This document shows positions 35,603 through 44,216 of a stretch of 64,000 bases of DNA, in pieces (positions within the stretch are counted from its first letter, which is position 1; each line of letters starts with the position of its first letter). The stretch covers positions 288-64,287 of the forward strand of contig NZ_JAFA01000010.1 of the NCBI RefSeq assembly GCF_000519185.1, written 5' to 3'. The notes beneath the pieces are model-generated. The model was not told where the DNA came from and ran no database searches. It saw nothing but the letters and a program-made list of their open reading frames with translations. A program made the translations under genes and the position numbers. Origin of the DNA: Paraburkholderia nodosa DSM 21604. Its GTDB lineage: Bacteria; Pseudomonadota; Gammaproteobacteria; Burkholderiales; Burkholderiaceae.

Positions 35603-36304
35603 TCATCGCGGACGCACTACGGCGTTCGCCGTGCGCGTGGTACCCATCTTGCGCTCGAGCCAGTGCACGACCAGGGCACTCGGCCAGGAAAACGCCAGAT
35701 AGAGTGCGCCGACCAGCGTGAATATCGTGACGTACTGGAAGTTCGTCGACGAGATGATCTGGCCGGTGAACATCAGCTCCTTGACCGTCACGATCGACAC
35801 GAGCGAGGTGTCCTTGAAGAGCGAAATCGCATAGTTGCCGAGCGGCGGTACGACGATACGGATGGCCTGGGGAAGCACGATCAGGCGCAGCGTCTGGCGG
35901 CCGGACATGCCGAGCGCCTTCGCGGCCTGCGTCTGGCTCTTCGGCACGGCTTCGATGCCCGCGCGATACACCTCGGCGAGATACGCCGAATAGTTGATCG
36001 ACAGCCCGATGACACCCGCCGTGAACGGCGCGAAGCGAATCCCGAATGAGGGCAGCACGAAGTAGATGTAGAACAGTTGCAGCAGCGCGGGCGTGCCGCG
36101 AATGACCTCGATATAGACCGATGCAATGGCTCTCGGCAGACGCGCGCGGCTGATTCTGGCGATGGCGAGCAGCAGGCCGAACGGCAGGCTGAGCGCCAGG
36201 ATGCTAAAGGTCAGTTCGATGCTCGTGAGCGCCCCTTTGAGCAGATCGGGCAGATAGCTGCTCACGTCGTGCAGATCGAACAGATCGAAAAAGGTGGTCA
36301 GCAT
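35603..36304 (-). CDS. ABC transporter permease (HisM/GlnP type)
   Basis: 233 residues from ATG 36304 with GAGG upstream. The N-terminal segment LPDLLKGALTSIELTFSILALSLPFGLLLA and the EAA loop YRAGIEAVPKSQTQAAKALGMSG...LIVLPQAIRIVVPPLGN are typical for polar amino-acid permeases. Operon: IclR-type gene, this permease, then the binding protein. No ATP-binding subunit is encoded here, so an ATPase from elsewhere must be shared. Confidence 0.9.
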   Translation of the reverse strand: MLTTFFDLFDLHDVSSYLPDLLKGALTSIELTFSILALSLPFGLLLAIARISRARLPRAIASVYIEVIRGTPALLQLFYIYFVLPSFGIRFAPFTAGVIGLSINYSAYLAEVYRAGIEAVPKSQTQAAKALGMSGRQTLRLIVLPQAIRIVVPPLGNYAISLFKDTSLVSIVTVKELMFTGQIISSTNFQYVTIFTLVGALYLAFSWPSALVVHWLERKMGTTRTANAVVRPR

Positions 36305-36369
36305 GAGGTCCTCGCCCCGTCGCGGGGGCATCAGTGATCCGCCAGGAAGAGGCGCGCCAGCTCGCCGCG

Positions 36370-37176
36370 TTACGCGCCAACCTGCGCGCCGAGCATCCGG
36401 CTGATGCGTTCTGCATGGTTGCGCAGCGTGCGCCCCAGCGCGTGCAGGTCGTCGTCATCCAGTCCGTTCTTGAGCGTCGTCACGCTGATCGCAGCCACGC
36501 CTTCGCCGTCGCGGTTCGTAATCGCCGCGCCGACGCAAACCACGCCCAGATTGTCTTCTTCGTCGTCGAATGCGTAGCCGCGCTCGGCGACCAGGATCAG
36601 ATCCTTCATCAACTCCGCGGGTGTCAGGCGGGTGTACTCGGTGCGGCGCGGCATGCCGGTATGCGCCAGCAGCTTGACGACCCGCGCCGGCGGCAATAGC
36701 GCGAGCAGGGATTTGCCGAGCGCCGAGCAATGCGGGAGTTCGCGTTGTCCGAGTGCGGACGCGATCCGCACGATGCCCGGCGCCTCGACACGGTTGATTG
36801 CGACTGCGTAGCCGTAGTCGTCGAGCACCGCAAGCCGGGAGGTGAGACCGGTCGTGTCGGTCAGCTCGCGCAGAACCGGCATCGCAAGCTGGGATATGCC
36901 GACGTCTGCCGCCGCCCGGTCGCCGAGGTGCACGAGCGCAAAGCCGAGCCGATAGCGCCGTGAGCCGCCGAGGCGCACATCGGTGACGTAATGACGGGCG
37001 AGCAAGGTCTGCAATAACTCGAACGCCGTGCTCTTCGACACGCCGATTGCCGTCGCAATCTCGGCAACGGTAAGCCCCTCGTTATCGCTGCCCCCCAGCG
37101 CCTCCAGGACATCGAGCGCGCGGCTTACGCTGCGAAGCGCGTTGCGCTCCCCAATGGTTTGGTCCGTTTGTGTCAT
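36370..37176 (-). CDS. IclR-family transcriptional regulator
   Basis: 268 residues. Winged HTH NEGLTVAEIATAIGVSKSTAFELLQTLLARHYV, linker helix, then the GAF-like effector domain with LRELTDTTGLTSRLAVLDDYGYAVAI and CSALGKSLLALLPPARVVKLL. The first gene of an operon with an amino-acid-type ABC permease and binding protein, it likely controls this uptake system. Palindromic GCCGAA/TTCGGC sites lie about 100-145 bp upstream of its start. Confidence 0.92.
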   Translation of the reverse strand: MTQTDQTIGERNALRSVSRALDVLEALGGSDNEGLTVAEIATAIGVSKSTAFELLQTLLARHYVTDVRLGGSRRYRLGFALVHLGDRAAADVGISQLAMPVLRELTDTTGLTSRLAVLDDYGYAVAINRVEAPGIVRIASALGQRELPHCSALGKSLLALLPPARVVKLLAHTGMPRRTEYTRLTPAELMKDLILVAERGYAFDDEEDNLGVVCVGAAITNRDGEGVAAISVTTLKNGLDDDDLHALGRTLRNHAERISRMLGAQVGA

Positions 37177-37279
37177 TTGTATTTCGTCTTTTATCCGCTA
37201 GCGGGCGGCCGAGCGTTTCAGCCAGCTTAGCGCTGCCAATATTGACAGTCATCAAGGTGGAAACTACCATAAATAACGC

Positions 37280-37322
37280 GCCGAACGACGTTCGGCCTAG
37301 CCGAACAAAATATCTATTCGGC
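37280..37322. promoter_or_regulatory. Palindromes upstream of the IclR gene
   Basis: GCCGAACGACGTTCGGC (37280-37296) is a perfect inverted repeat around one base. Immediately after it, GCCGAA (37300-37305) and TTCGGC (37317-37322) form a second, wider pair with 11 bases between. They are candidate operators for the IclR-type protein, though the distance to its start is about 105-145 bp, so they could also serve the divergent small gene at 37441. Confidence 0.55.
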
Positions 37323-37440
37323 ATACAGGACGCCTGATTCATGGCGTGCCTTACGCAGGTAAATGACAACAGGAGGCCGCAGGGCCGGTGGTGCGCTCGG
37401 GGCATGCATGCGCGGCGCCATATTCCGACGGCAAATAAAG

Positions 37441-37698
37441 ATGGGAACAGTGTCAGAAAGGGGTTTGGACGGTGGCGGGGAACCGAGAAAGTCGGGCGCC
37501 TGGTCGTCGCAAGTCGCTCACAGCGATATCCTGCACATCAAATCCGTGATTCAGCGATTGTCTGCGGAGGACCTGAACGAGTCGCGTTTGCCGCCAGCCT
37601 ATTGGCGAAAGCGCTTGCAGGAAATCATGCAAAGCCATCAATTGTCGAAAAGCCAGTTCGACGAAATCGACCGGCTACTCGCGACATTGAAGGAGTAA
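37441..37698 (+). CDS. Small hypothetical protein (about 85 aa)
   Basis: From ATG 37441 (MGTVSERGLDGGG) the C-terminal 55 residues have a convincing helical character: DILHIKSVIQRLSAEDLNESRLPPAYWRKRLQEIMQ then SKSQFDEIDRLLATLKE. No known domain. A purine-rich GGCAAATAAAG precedes the ATG. In-frame upstream codons look noncoding. It may be a small regulator or phasin-like helix protein; function unknown. Confidence 0.55.
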   Translation: MGTVSERGLDGGGEPRKSGAWSSQVAHSDILHIKSVIQRLSAEDLNESRLPPAYWRKRLQEIMQSHQLSKSQFDEIDRLLATLKE

Positions 37699-37744
37699 TG
37701 GCGCACGGCAACGGAGACGGCTCACACGGCCGTCTTACGAACGA

Positions 37745-38104
37745 CTAGCAGGCAAAAAGCGAATTCGCGGCGCGCACCGATTTATGGTCAACAGCCTGCA
37801 ACCGCCACTGCCATGCTGTTTCGTTGCACGCGCTGTGATCCGACCAGCGCGCATCGCCATGGCCCGAGTGGACTTCCTGCCGCTCGTTCAGGCTGAGACC
37901 GCGCATGATGCAAAGGGGTGCATCGGTTTGCGGGGCGCATAAGACCGTCTCGTCGCCGCCACCGCGGACGTCGCCCCACGAAGGCAGGTTGACACCTTCA
38001 TGTGACTCGCGCGACCAGCGTTTCTGGTCGAGATCGATCCACACAAGGGCGAATTCGTGTTTGACTGCCGGGTCGGAACCATTGATCAGGATGGTCAGTC
38101 GCAT
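37745..38104 (-). CDS. Small hypothetical protein (about 119 aa)
   Basis: Starts MRLTILINGSDPAVKHEFALVWIDLDQKRW at the ATG with GGAG upstream (an ATG two codons earlier is also possible). Tryptophan-rich, with a strand-like N-terminus and C-terminal ETAWQWRLQAVDHKS. No signal peptide or domain known to me. It converges with the small + gene at 37441. Good ribosome site and composition make it a likely real gene. Confidence 0.6.
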   Translation of the reverse strand: MRLTILINGSDPAVKHEFALVWIDLDQKRWSRESHEGVNLPSWGDVRGGGDETVLCAPQTDAPLCIMRGLSLNERQEVHSGHGDARWSDHSACNETAWQWRLQAVDHKSVRAANSLFAC

Positions 38105-38341
38105 GAGCACTCCGTGCAGTGCGGCTCGTTAGTGGGATCGCGGCTCGAATCGCAAGTTGTCAGTCTAGAAGTTCCGCGATGGAACGCAAGCGGATTTTCC
38201 ATATATTGGGAAATCTCCGTGGTGCGGATACGCACATAACGCGTAGGTGCAACCGGGATTCGGTGACGTCGGCGCAGCTTCGGTTCGCCCGGGGGGCGGA
38301 ATGAGTTCACCGCATCCTTGCGTCCGATCTGGTCTATGCTC

Positions 38342-40261
38342 ATGAAATCATATGATCTGAATCGGGGAGACGACGTGCTTACGTCCGCCAGGGGCGACAA
38401 GTTCTGGACCACCGGCATTTTGCGCCGCATTTATGTTCTCCGGGTCCTCGGCTACGCGATCGGCTCCATACCCGTCCTGGCCTTGCTGCACGTGCAACAT
38501 GCGCCGGCGTTGCGCTTCTTCGGCGTTCTTGCCATCTGTCTCATCTGGCCGCATGTCGCTTATTTGCGGGTACGCACTGCCGCTGACGATGCACTCCGCA
38601 AAGAGAAATGGAGCCTACTCTTCGATTCGGCTTTTGGCGGCTGGCTGGCCGCGGCGGTTCATTTCGAACCGGTCGCAACCGTCGTCATCCTGTTGATGTT
38701 TGCGCTCGACACCATGGCGGTGGGTGGTTGGCCGGTCTTCGTCGCCGGGTTGGGCGCGAGTGCGGCGGGCCTTATCGCGGGAGCGGCAATCTTCGGTATC
38801 GCCGCAACGCCGCTGGACGTACGGATCGCGCCGGTGTGGCTGCCCATCATCTTTATCTATCCACTCCTTTTCGCCAAAACGACCCATGACATGTCAGTCA
38901 GGCTTCTCGATCGGTCGCGCCGTTTACGCGAACTCAGCGAATGCGACAGCCTGACCCGGCTCGCGAATCGTTCGGCGCTCAGCGCACGATTGCAGGCACT
39001 CCTTACTGATCCCGCCCGCCACGGCGAATCCGTCTACGTTGTGTTCCTCGACCTGGACACGTTCAAGACCGTCAATGATGCGCTCGGACACAGCGTCGGC
39101 GATCAACTGCTCGTCGAAGTTGCCGGACGTCTGCGGGCCTGCGCCCGCCCGGGCGACATTCTCGGTCGCTACGGCGGCGACGAGTTCATGATCGTTGCGC
39201 CGCGCGGGCGGGACGACACACGCTTCGATCTGCCCGATGCCGTGCTCGCAGCGATCGCGAAGCCGGTGCTCGTCGGCAGAAATGAGCTCGTGGTGAGCGC
39301 GAGCGTCGGCATCAGCGTGTTTCCAGCGGATGGAGACAATGTCGAAACGCTGATCTCGTGCGCGGACATGGCAATGTACGCGGCCAAGAGTCGTGGCCGC
39401 AATTGCTGGGATCGCTATCGACCTGAAATGCGCGAGAACGCCGACGTAAAGCTCATCCTTTCGGCGCGTCTGAGAAAGGCGATCGAAGCAGGTACGCTGC
39501 GCGTGCACTACCAGCCACAGGTCGACATGCGCAACGGCCGGGTGCTTGGCGTCGAAGCCCTCGCGCGTTGGCACGATGAGATTTACGGCGAGATCGCCCC
39601 TGCCGAATTCGTGTCGATGGCGGAAGCATCGGGATTTGTCGCGATGCTCGGCGAGTGGGTGCTGCGTGAAGCTTGCCGTCAGTCGGCGCTTTGGAGGCAC
39701 ATGGGGATTGCGCCCGTGCGCATATCGGTCAATCTGTCGCCGCTTCAGTTGCAACGCACGGATATTGTCGAGACATTTCAGGCCATCCTGCGGGAGACGG
39801 GTGTCGATCCGACCGAACTCGAACTCGAGGTCACCGAAACTGCGTTGATGAAGCAACCGGAGATCGCCGCGCGCCGCCTTCACGAATTTCGCCGCGCGGG
39901 TATCCGTATTGCAATCGACGATTTCGGCATGGGCTACTCGAGCCTGAGTCAATTGCGCGCGCTGCCGGTCGATCGCATCAAGATCGACCGTGCATTCATG
40001 CAAGGCGTCGGGGAAACGGACACGGGTGCGATCGTGAAGGCGATCGTGACGCTTGCGCAGACGCTCGGTTTATCCGTCATCGCCGAAGGGGTGGAGACGC
40101 TCGCGCAGCAGGAGTTCCTGCTCGCTCTCGGTTGCGTGGAAGCGCAAGGATTTCGCTTCAGCAGACCGCTCGATGCCGGGAGCATCACGCGTGTGCTCGC
40201 CGACGGCAGCCCGCTACCGCAGCCTTCGCTTGCCACGCTTGGCGAAAACGTCATCGTCTGA
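38342..40261 (+). CDS. MASE2-GGDEF-EAL membrane protein
   Basis: About 640 residues. N-terminal MASE2-like membrane domain (RIYVLRVLGYAIGSIPVLALL, SLLFDSAFGGWLAAAVHFEP, GWPVFVAGLGASAAGLIAGAA), then GGDEF (CDSLTRLANRSALSARL, LDLDTFKTVNDALGHSVGD, intact GRYGGDEFMIV) and EAL (GVEALARWHDE, DDFGMGYSSLSQL, IAEGVETLAQ). Both catalytic motifs are present. A GTG at 38375 with GGGGAG five bases upstream is in frame and may be the true start; ATGs at 38336/38342 lack a ribosome site. The receiver-kinase gene of the putative signalling cluster follows 194 bp downstream. Confidence 0.9.
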   Translation: MKSYDLNRGDDVLTSARGDKFWTTGILRRIYVLRVLGYAIGSIPVLALLHVQHAPALRFFGVLAICLIWPHVAYLRVRTAADDALRKEKWSLLFDSAFGGWLAAAVHFEPVATVVILLMFALDTMAVGGWPVFVAGLGASAAGLIAGAAIFGIAATPLDVRIAPVWLPIIFIYPLLFAKTTHDMSVRLLDRSRRLRELSECDSLTRLANRSALSARLQALLTDPARHGESVYVVFLDLDTFKTVNDALGHSVGDQLLVEVAGRLRACARPGDILGRYGGDEFMIVAPRGRDDTRFDLPDAVLAAIAKPVLVGRNELVVSASVGISVFPADGDNVETLISCADMAMYAAKSRGRNCWDRYRPEMRENADVKLILSARLRKAIEAGTLRVHYQPQVDMRNGRVLGVEALARWHDEIYGEIAPAEFVSMAEASGFVAMLGEWVLREACRQSALWRHMGIAPVRISVNLSPLQLQRTDIVETFQAILRETGVDPTELELEVTETALMKQPEIAARRLHEFRRAGIRIAIDDFGMGYSSLSQLRALPVDRIKIDRAFMQGVGETDTGAIVKAIVTLAQTLGLSVIAEGVETLAQQEFLLALGCVEAQGFRFSRPLDAGSITRVLADGSPLPQPSLATLGENVIV

Positions 40262-40454
40262 GCCGCGCAGCGCCGCGCGGGCAAGCAACGCCTGAAAGTC
40301 CACGCAAGTGCATGCTATGCTGGCGTCACGTGACTTGCCAAAACCCACAATACTCCAGCGCATCAGCGACATCAAAAAGTCCGTGTGCGATCGTTGTGAA
40401 TATGCCGCCCGACCCGGCTTGTGGTCCGCACACCGTTGATACGCTGAACATGCA

Positions 40455-41627
40455 ATGACAAGCGCCATGCGTAAGCCGTTCTCCATTCTTTTCGTCGATG
40501 ACGACGAGATGTCTCGCACCCACTTCGCGCGCGCCATCCAGGGGCTTTACCCGGTTCATCTCGCGCGCAACGCGGACGAAGCCATCGAGATACTCGAGGA
40601 GCACGGAGCGGACATCGCTGTCCTGGTGACCGACTTCCGCATGCCGGTCAGCAATGGCGATCAACTGCTGCGTGAAGCCGCCCAACGATATCCCCGAATC
40701 GTGCGGATTCTGGTGACCGCTTATGCGGACAAGGACATGTTGTTGCGTACGGTGAATACGGGCGGCGTATTTCGCATTATCGAAAAGCCGCTGCGGATCG
40801 AAACGGTACGCGAGACGCTGCGCGAGGCGATTGCGCAGTGGACCGAGCGTGAAACGCGTCAGCACCAATTGCTGGCGATGGACGAGACGCTTGCTTTCCT
40901 CGCGCACGAGTTGAACACGCCTCTGGCAACGATCGCACTGATTGCGCAAACCATCGAAAGCGGAAGCGGCGAGTCCGATCCGATGCCCCAGAGCAAGGTC
41001 ACCGATGCGGCAAGCTCAATGCTCGCCAATGCGCAGTACTGCATGACACTGATCTCTTCTTTCTGGGCGAGCTTGCACAAAAGCGGCGGCGCGCAGTCCT
41101 TATCGCGCGCTGGCGCCCGGGAAGTGCGGGCGACGCGCCTGATCGCCACGTTGCTCGACACTTACCCGTTCTCCGCCTCGCAACGCGACTGGATAGCCGT
41201 TGACGTGCAGGACGATTTCGTCGTGCGCGCGATGCCCAATTGCGTGACGCTCGTCCTCTCTTCGTTGCTGTCGAACGCCCTGCGCGCGCTCAGCCACACG
41301 CCCCGCCCTTCGTTGCACATTGATGTGCTCGACAATCTCGAACCGATGATCCGCGTGCGCGACAACGGTCCTGGCATTGCTCCCGAAATCAAGGCGCGAC
41401 TCTTGCAGGACCCCATCACGACTCACGCCGAAGAAGGTGGCCATGGCATGGGCATGATCTTCTGCAACCGCATCATGCGATCTTTTGGCGGCGGCCTCGA
41501 AATCGACACCACCTTGGGCGTCGGGACGACCGTGACCATGCGCTTTGGCACCCGCAAGGAACGCGCGAAAGCCACTGGCACGGAACGGCCGCTCGAACCT
41601 CAGTCCTCGCTCGATACGCCCGGCTGA
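40455..41627 (+). CDS. Response regulator with histidine-kinase-like output (PhcR/PhcQ-like)
   Basis: 390 residues, no membrane segment. Receiver domain at about 8-120: acidic pocket FVDDDEMS, phospho-acceptor Asp60 in LVTDFRMP, Thr/Lys in VTAY and IIEKPL. A kinase core follows: His151 in LAFLAHELNTPLATI and a HATPase with NALRALSHTP, RVRDNGPGIAPE and GGHGMGMIFC. A receiver before a kinase is the unusual order of Ralstonia PhcR-type regulators, which pair with a PhcS/CqsS-like membrane kinase. Here that kinase gene converges, overlapping by 28 bp at the 3' ends. No DNA-binding domain, so output must go through phosphotransfer or protein contact. Confidence 0.85.
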   Translation: MTSAMRKPFSILFVDDDEMSRTHFARAIQGLYPVHLARNADEAIEILEEHGADIAVLVTDFRMPVSNGDQLLREAAQRYPRIVRILVTAYADKDMLLRTVNTGGVFRIIEKPLRIETVRETLREAIAQWTERETRQHQLLAMDETLAFLAHELNTPLATIALIAQTIESGSGESDPMPQSKVTDAASSMLANAQYCMTLISSFWASLHKSGGAQSLSRAGAREVRATRLIATLLDTYPFSASQRDWIAVDVQDDFVVRAMPNCVTLVLSSLLSNALRALSHTPRPSLHIDVLDNLEPMIRVRDNGPGIAPEIKARLLQDPITTHAEEGGHGMGMIFCNRIMRSFGGGLEIDTTLGVGTTVTMRFGTRKERAKATGTERPLEPQSSLDTPG

Positions 41628-44188
41628 TCGACCGGGCTTATCGCAGCCACAAAATACTGATGCAGCGCGTCGGCCGAGCGGTTTCCCAGCGCGGTGGTCT
41701 GGTCGAACCAGTCGGTCTCGACCGGCCATTGGCCATCGAGAACCCGCGGATAGATCTGCTTGACATACAGGTGCAGCGCTTTCGCGCCGATGTTCCCGCT
41801 GATACCTAAAAGAACGTGCAGCGTCGCGTGCACTGCCCGGATGTCACCGGCCTCTACACTGCTTGCAAGCTGCGCCAGTAGCGAGCGGATTTGCGCAATG
41901 CCCTTGAGGAAGGTCTGATCCAGCATGTCGAGCGACGCCAGTTCGTCGAGATGCGCCTCATCGAGCAGGTCGTTTTCCGCGATCGCTGCCCGATTGGCAG
42001 CACGACTTGCAACCCGCATGACCGGCACCACCGGCCGCTCGCGTTTCTCCGGGGCGCTCGCCACGCGCGAGTGTGCAAACTGCCGCGCGAGGCAGGCATA
42101 GAGCACGCCGACCTGCACGGGTTTAGTCATGACCTCGTTCATGCCCGCTGCGAGACAGGCCCTGACCGCCGCCATATCGGACTGGCCGGTCAGGGCCACG
42201 ATAGGCATCTCGCCATACTCGTCCACGCGGGCGCGAATCCACGCTGCCGTCTCCACGCCGCCCATGCCGGGCATGTTCATGTCCATCACGATGGCGTCGA
42301 CGTTGCCGCCGCCCTGCAGGCGCGCCAGCACGCCCTGTCCGTTTTCCGCCTCCACGACGCTGGCGCCACATCGCTCCAGATAGCTCTTCGCCACCATCCG
42401 GCTGTAGGTGTCGTCGTCCGCGACGAGAATCGTCTTGCCAGCGAATCCGTCAAAGCGTGGGTGGCGCAAATGGCGATCGCCGCTTTCCATGAGTTTCTGC
42501 AGCGTACTCAGCAGTTCCACCATGCGTATGGACTTGCTGATCGTTGCGTCCATGCCGGCACCCTTCGCGAGCACACGAGCCAGGTTGTGAGCTTCGGCCG
42601 TATAACCGACCACAAGAAGACTCCCGCCAGCCAGGTCGGCATCGGAACGGATCTTCTCCGTGGTCGTGTAGCCGTCGAGACCCGGCATGTTGATGTCCAT
42701 CAGCACGAGATCGTAGGCGGAACTCTCTCGAAGGAGCGTGAGCGCGCGTTCGCCGCTCTCCGCTTCGACAACCCGGGCGCCCACCCCTGAAAACGCGTGA
42801 CAGACTTTCTCGCGTATCACCGCGTCATCGTCCACAAACAGTATCGCCTTCCCGCTAAAGAACTCCGTGGCGCGCGCGAGAAGCGTCTGCCGGTAAGCCG
42901 CGATTTCGCTCTCCGGTATGGCAGGAAACTCGAGCGTAAACTGGGTGAATCTGCCGGGTTCCGAACGGCACTCGATCGTGCCGCCGAACGAGCGCATCGC
43001 ACGCTGGCAGTAGGCGAGCCCCAAACCCGTGCCGGCAGAATTTCCCTGGGTACGGAAAGGCTCGAACAGATGGGACATCATCTCGGCTGCGATGCCCGGT
43101 CCCGTATCGTGAACGATCACCTTGTTCCGGTCGACAGTCAGCGTAAGTGTTGCCGTGGGATGCGCCGCCATGTGATGCAGCGCATTCTTGATCAGATTGA
43201 ACAAGGTGAACAGATAGACGGTCTCGTCGACCTTGAAGGTAAAGTCTTCGAGGACCATCAGTTTCACGCGGCTGCGCTCTTTTCTGCCGCTAAAACCGTA
43301 CTCGTCGAGCGCCTTGCGTGTCGCCTCCGCCGCGCTCGCATAGTTGAGATTGTCCGACTGCATGGGCTTGGCGCTGACTTCATCGAGCGTCATCGCGATG
43401 ATTCTCAGCCCGCGATCGATCGCCAGCTGTCCGTGCGCAACGTGCTGCGAGAGCGAAGCCACCGCGTCGACCGGCAACGCCGGCGAGGGCCTCGACTCGG
43501 CCATCGCGGGCAGCGCCTCCTCGACGCGATCGAGCACGTACCTGAGCTGGCTGAGCGGATTCCTCATTTCATGGGCGATCGTGCCCGCGAGCGCACGAAG
43601 TGCGCCGTTCTTCGCCTGTGCCGTGATCCCCCGCATGTTGCTGTAGCTGAACGTGAGGCCCGCGCTGATGCCGAACGCAAAAACCGGCAGGTAGGTGTAG
43701 AGCAGCAAATGGCCGTCGACGTGAAGGGACTCCGGATTGACAATCCACGCGCAGAAGATGGCGAGGCCAACCCCGAGGGCGAGATTCAGCGCCAGCGCGA
43801 CGAACGACGGAAATATCGCAATCAGGAAAAACATCATCCCGACTTCCGCCATCGACCAGATCATCGAATAATGGCCGGTTATCAGGTAGTAGGTGAAAAA
43901 GAACGGTAGCGTATAAGCTACCGTCAGGAAGTAATACCACGGCAGGAAAGGCACTGCTGCTGCGGGCCAGAAGCGGCGCAGCAGCAACAGCAGACAGGCG
44001 AGCGCGCCGATCACCCGCATCAGCGTGCTTTCATTGGGTTGGGGGTCGATGTACGTCCACCACAACCAGTACAACGGATGTCCGATTGTCCCGATGACGC
44101 CCACCGCCAGCACGCTAAGGTCCGACAACCCGTACGCGTCGCGAACCCGCTGCTTCAGATAGCGAACGCCTCCTGCAATGCCTTTCAT
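41600..44188 (-). CDS. CqsS/LqsS/PhcS-like hybrid sensor kinase
   Basis: 862 residues. Six or seven membrane segments fill residues 25-182. The segment VIGTIGHPLYWLWWTYIDPQ, NESTLMRVIGA, PWYYFLTVAYTLPFFFTY and SMIWSM match the CqsS sensor region of Vibrio and LqsS/PhcS relatives, which detect alpha-hydroxyketones or 3-OH fatty esters. Kinase: His206 in IAHEMRNPLSQLRY, NLIKNALHH, HDTGPGIAAEM, GTGLGLAYC. Two receivers (Asp498 in LMDINMPG, Asp636 in VMDMNMPG), then an Hpt-like end (His791 in LHVLLGISGNIGA). GAGAA precedes the ATG. The KAS III-like gene lies 28 bp upstream on the same strand. Confidence 0.9.
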   Translation of the reverse strand: MKGIAGGVRYLKQRVRDAYGLSDLSVLAVGVIGTIGHPLYWLWWTYIDPQPNESTLMRVIGALACLLLLLRRFWPAAAVPFLPWYYFLTVAYTLPFFFTYYLITGHYSMIWSMAEVGMMFFLIAIFPSFVALALNLALGVGLAIFCAWIVNPESLHVDGHLLLYTYLPVFAFGISAGLTFSYSNMRGITAQAKNGALRALAGTIAHEMRNPLSQLRYVLDRVEEALPAMAESRPSPALPVDAVASLSQHVAHGQLAIDRGLRIIAMTLDEVSAKPMQSDNLNYASAAEATRKALDEYGFSGRKERSRVKLMVLEDFTFKVDETVYLFTLFNLIKNALHHMAAHPTATLTLTVDRNKVIVHDTGPGIAAEMMSHLFEPFRTQGNSAGTGLGLAYCQRAMRSFGGTIECRSEPGRFTQFTLEFPAIPESEIAAYRQTLLARATEFFSGKAILFVDDDAVIREKVCHAFSGVGARVVEAESGERALTLLRESSAYDLVLMDINMPGLDGYTTTEKIRSDADLAGGSLLVVGYTAEAHNLARVLAKGAGMDATISKSIRMVELLSTLQKLMESGDRHLRHPRFDGFAGKTILVADDDTYSRMVAKSYLERCGASVVEAENGQGVLARLQGGGNVDAIVMDMNMPGMGGVETAAWIRARVDEYGEMPIVALTGQSDMAAVRACLAAGMNEVMTKPVQVGVLYACLARQFAHSRVASAPEKRERPVVPVMRVASRAANRAAIAENDLLDEAHLDELASLDMLDQTFLKGIAQIRSLLAQLASSVEAGDIRAVHATLHVLLGISGNIGAKALHLYVKQIYPRVLDGQWPVETDWFDQTTALGNRSADALHQYFVAAISPVDQPGVSSED

Positions 44189-44216
44189 ATCGTTCTCAAT
44201 AAACTGATACCGCGCC

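Noticed and set aside
42797..43909. 370-codon + frame inside the hybrid kinase gene
   Set aside because: Antisense of clear kinase motifs; very high Arg content.
41600..44188. Reading the hybrid kinase as an ordinary multi-receiver kinase (BarA/ArcB type)
   Set aside because: The membrane domain is many-pass with CqsS-type conserved segments, not the two-segment periplasmic-loop sensor of BarA-type kinases.
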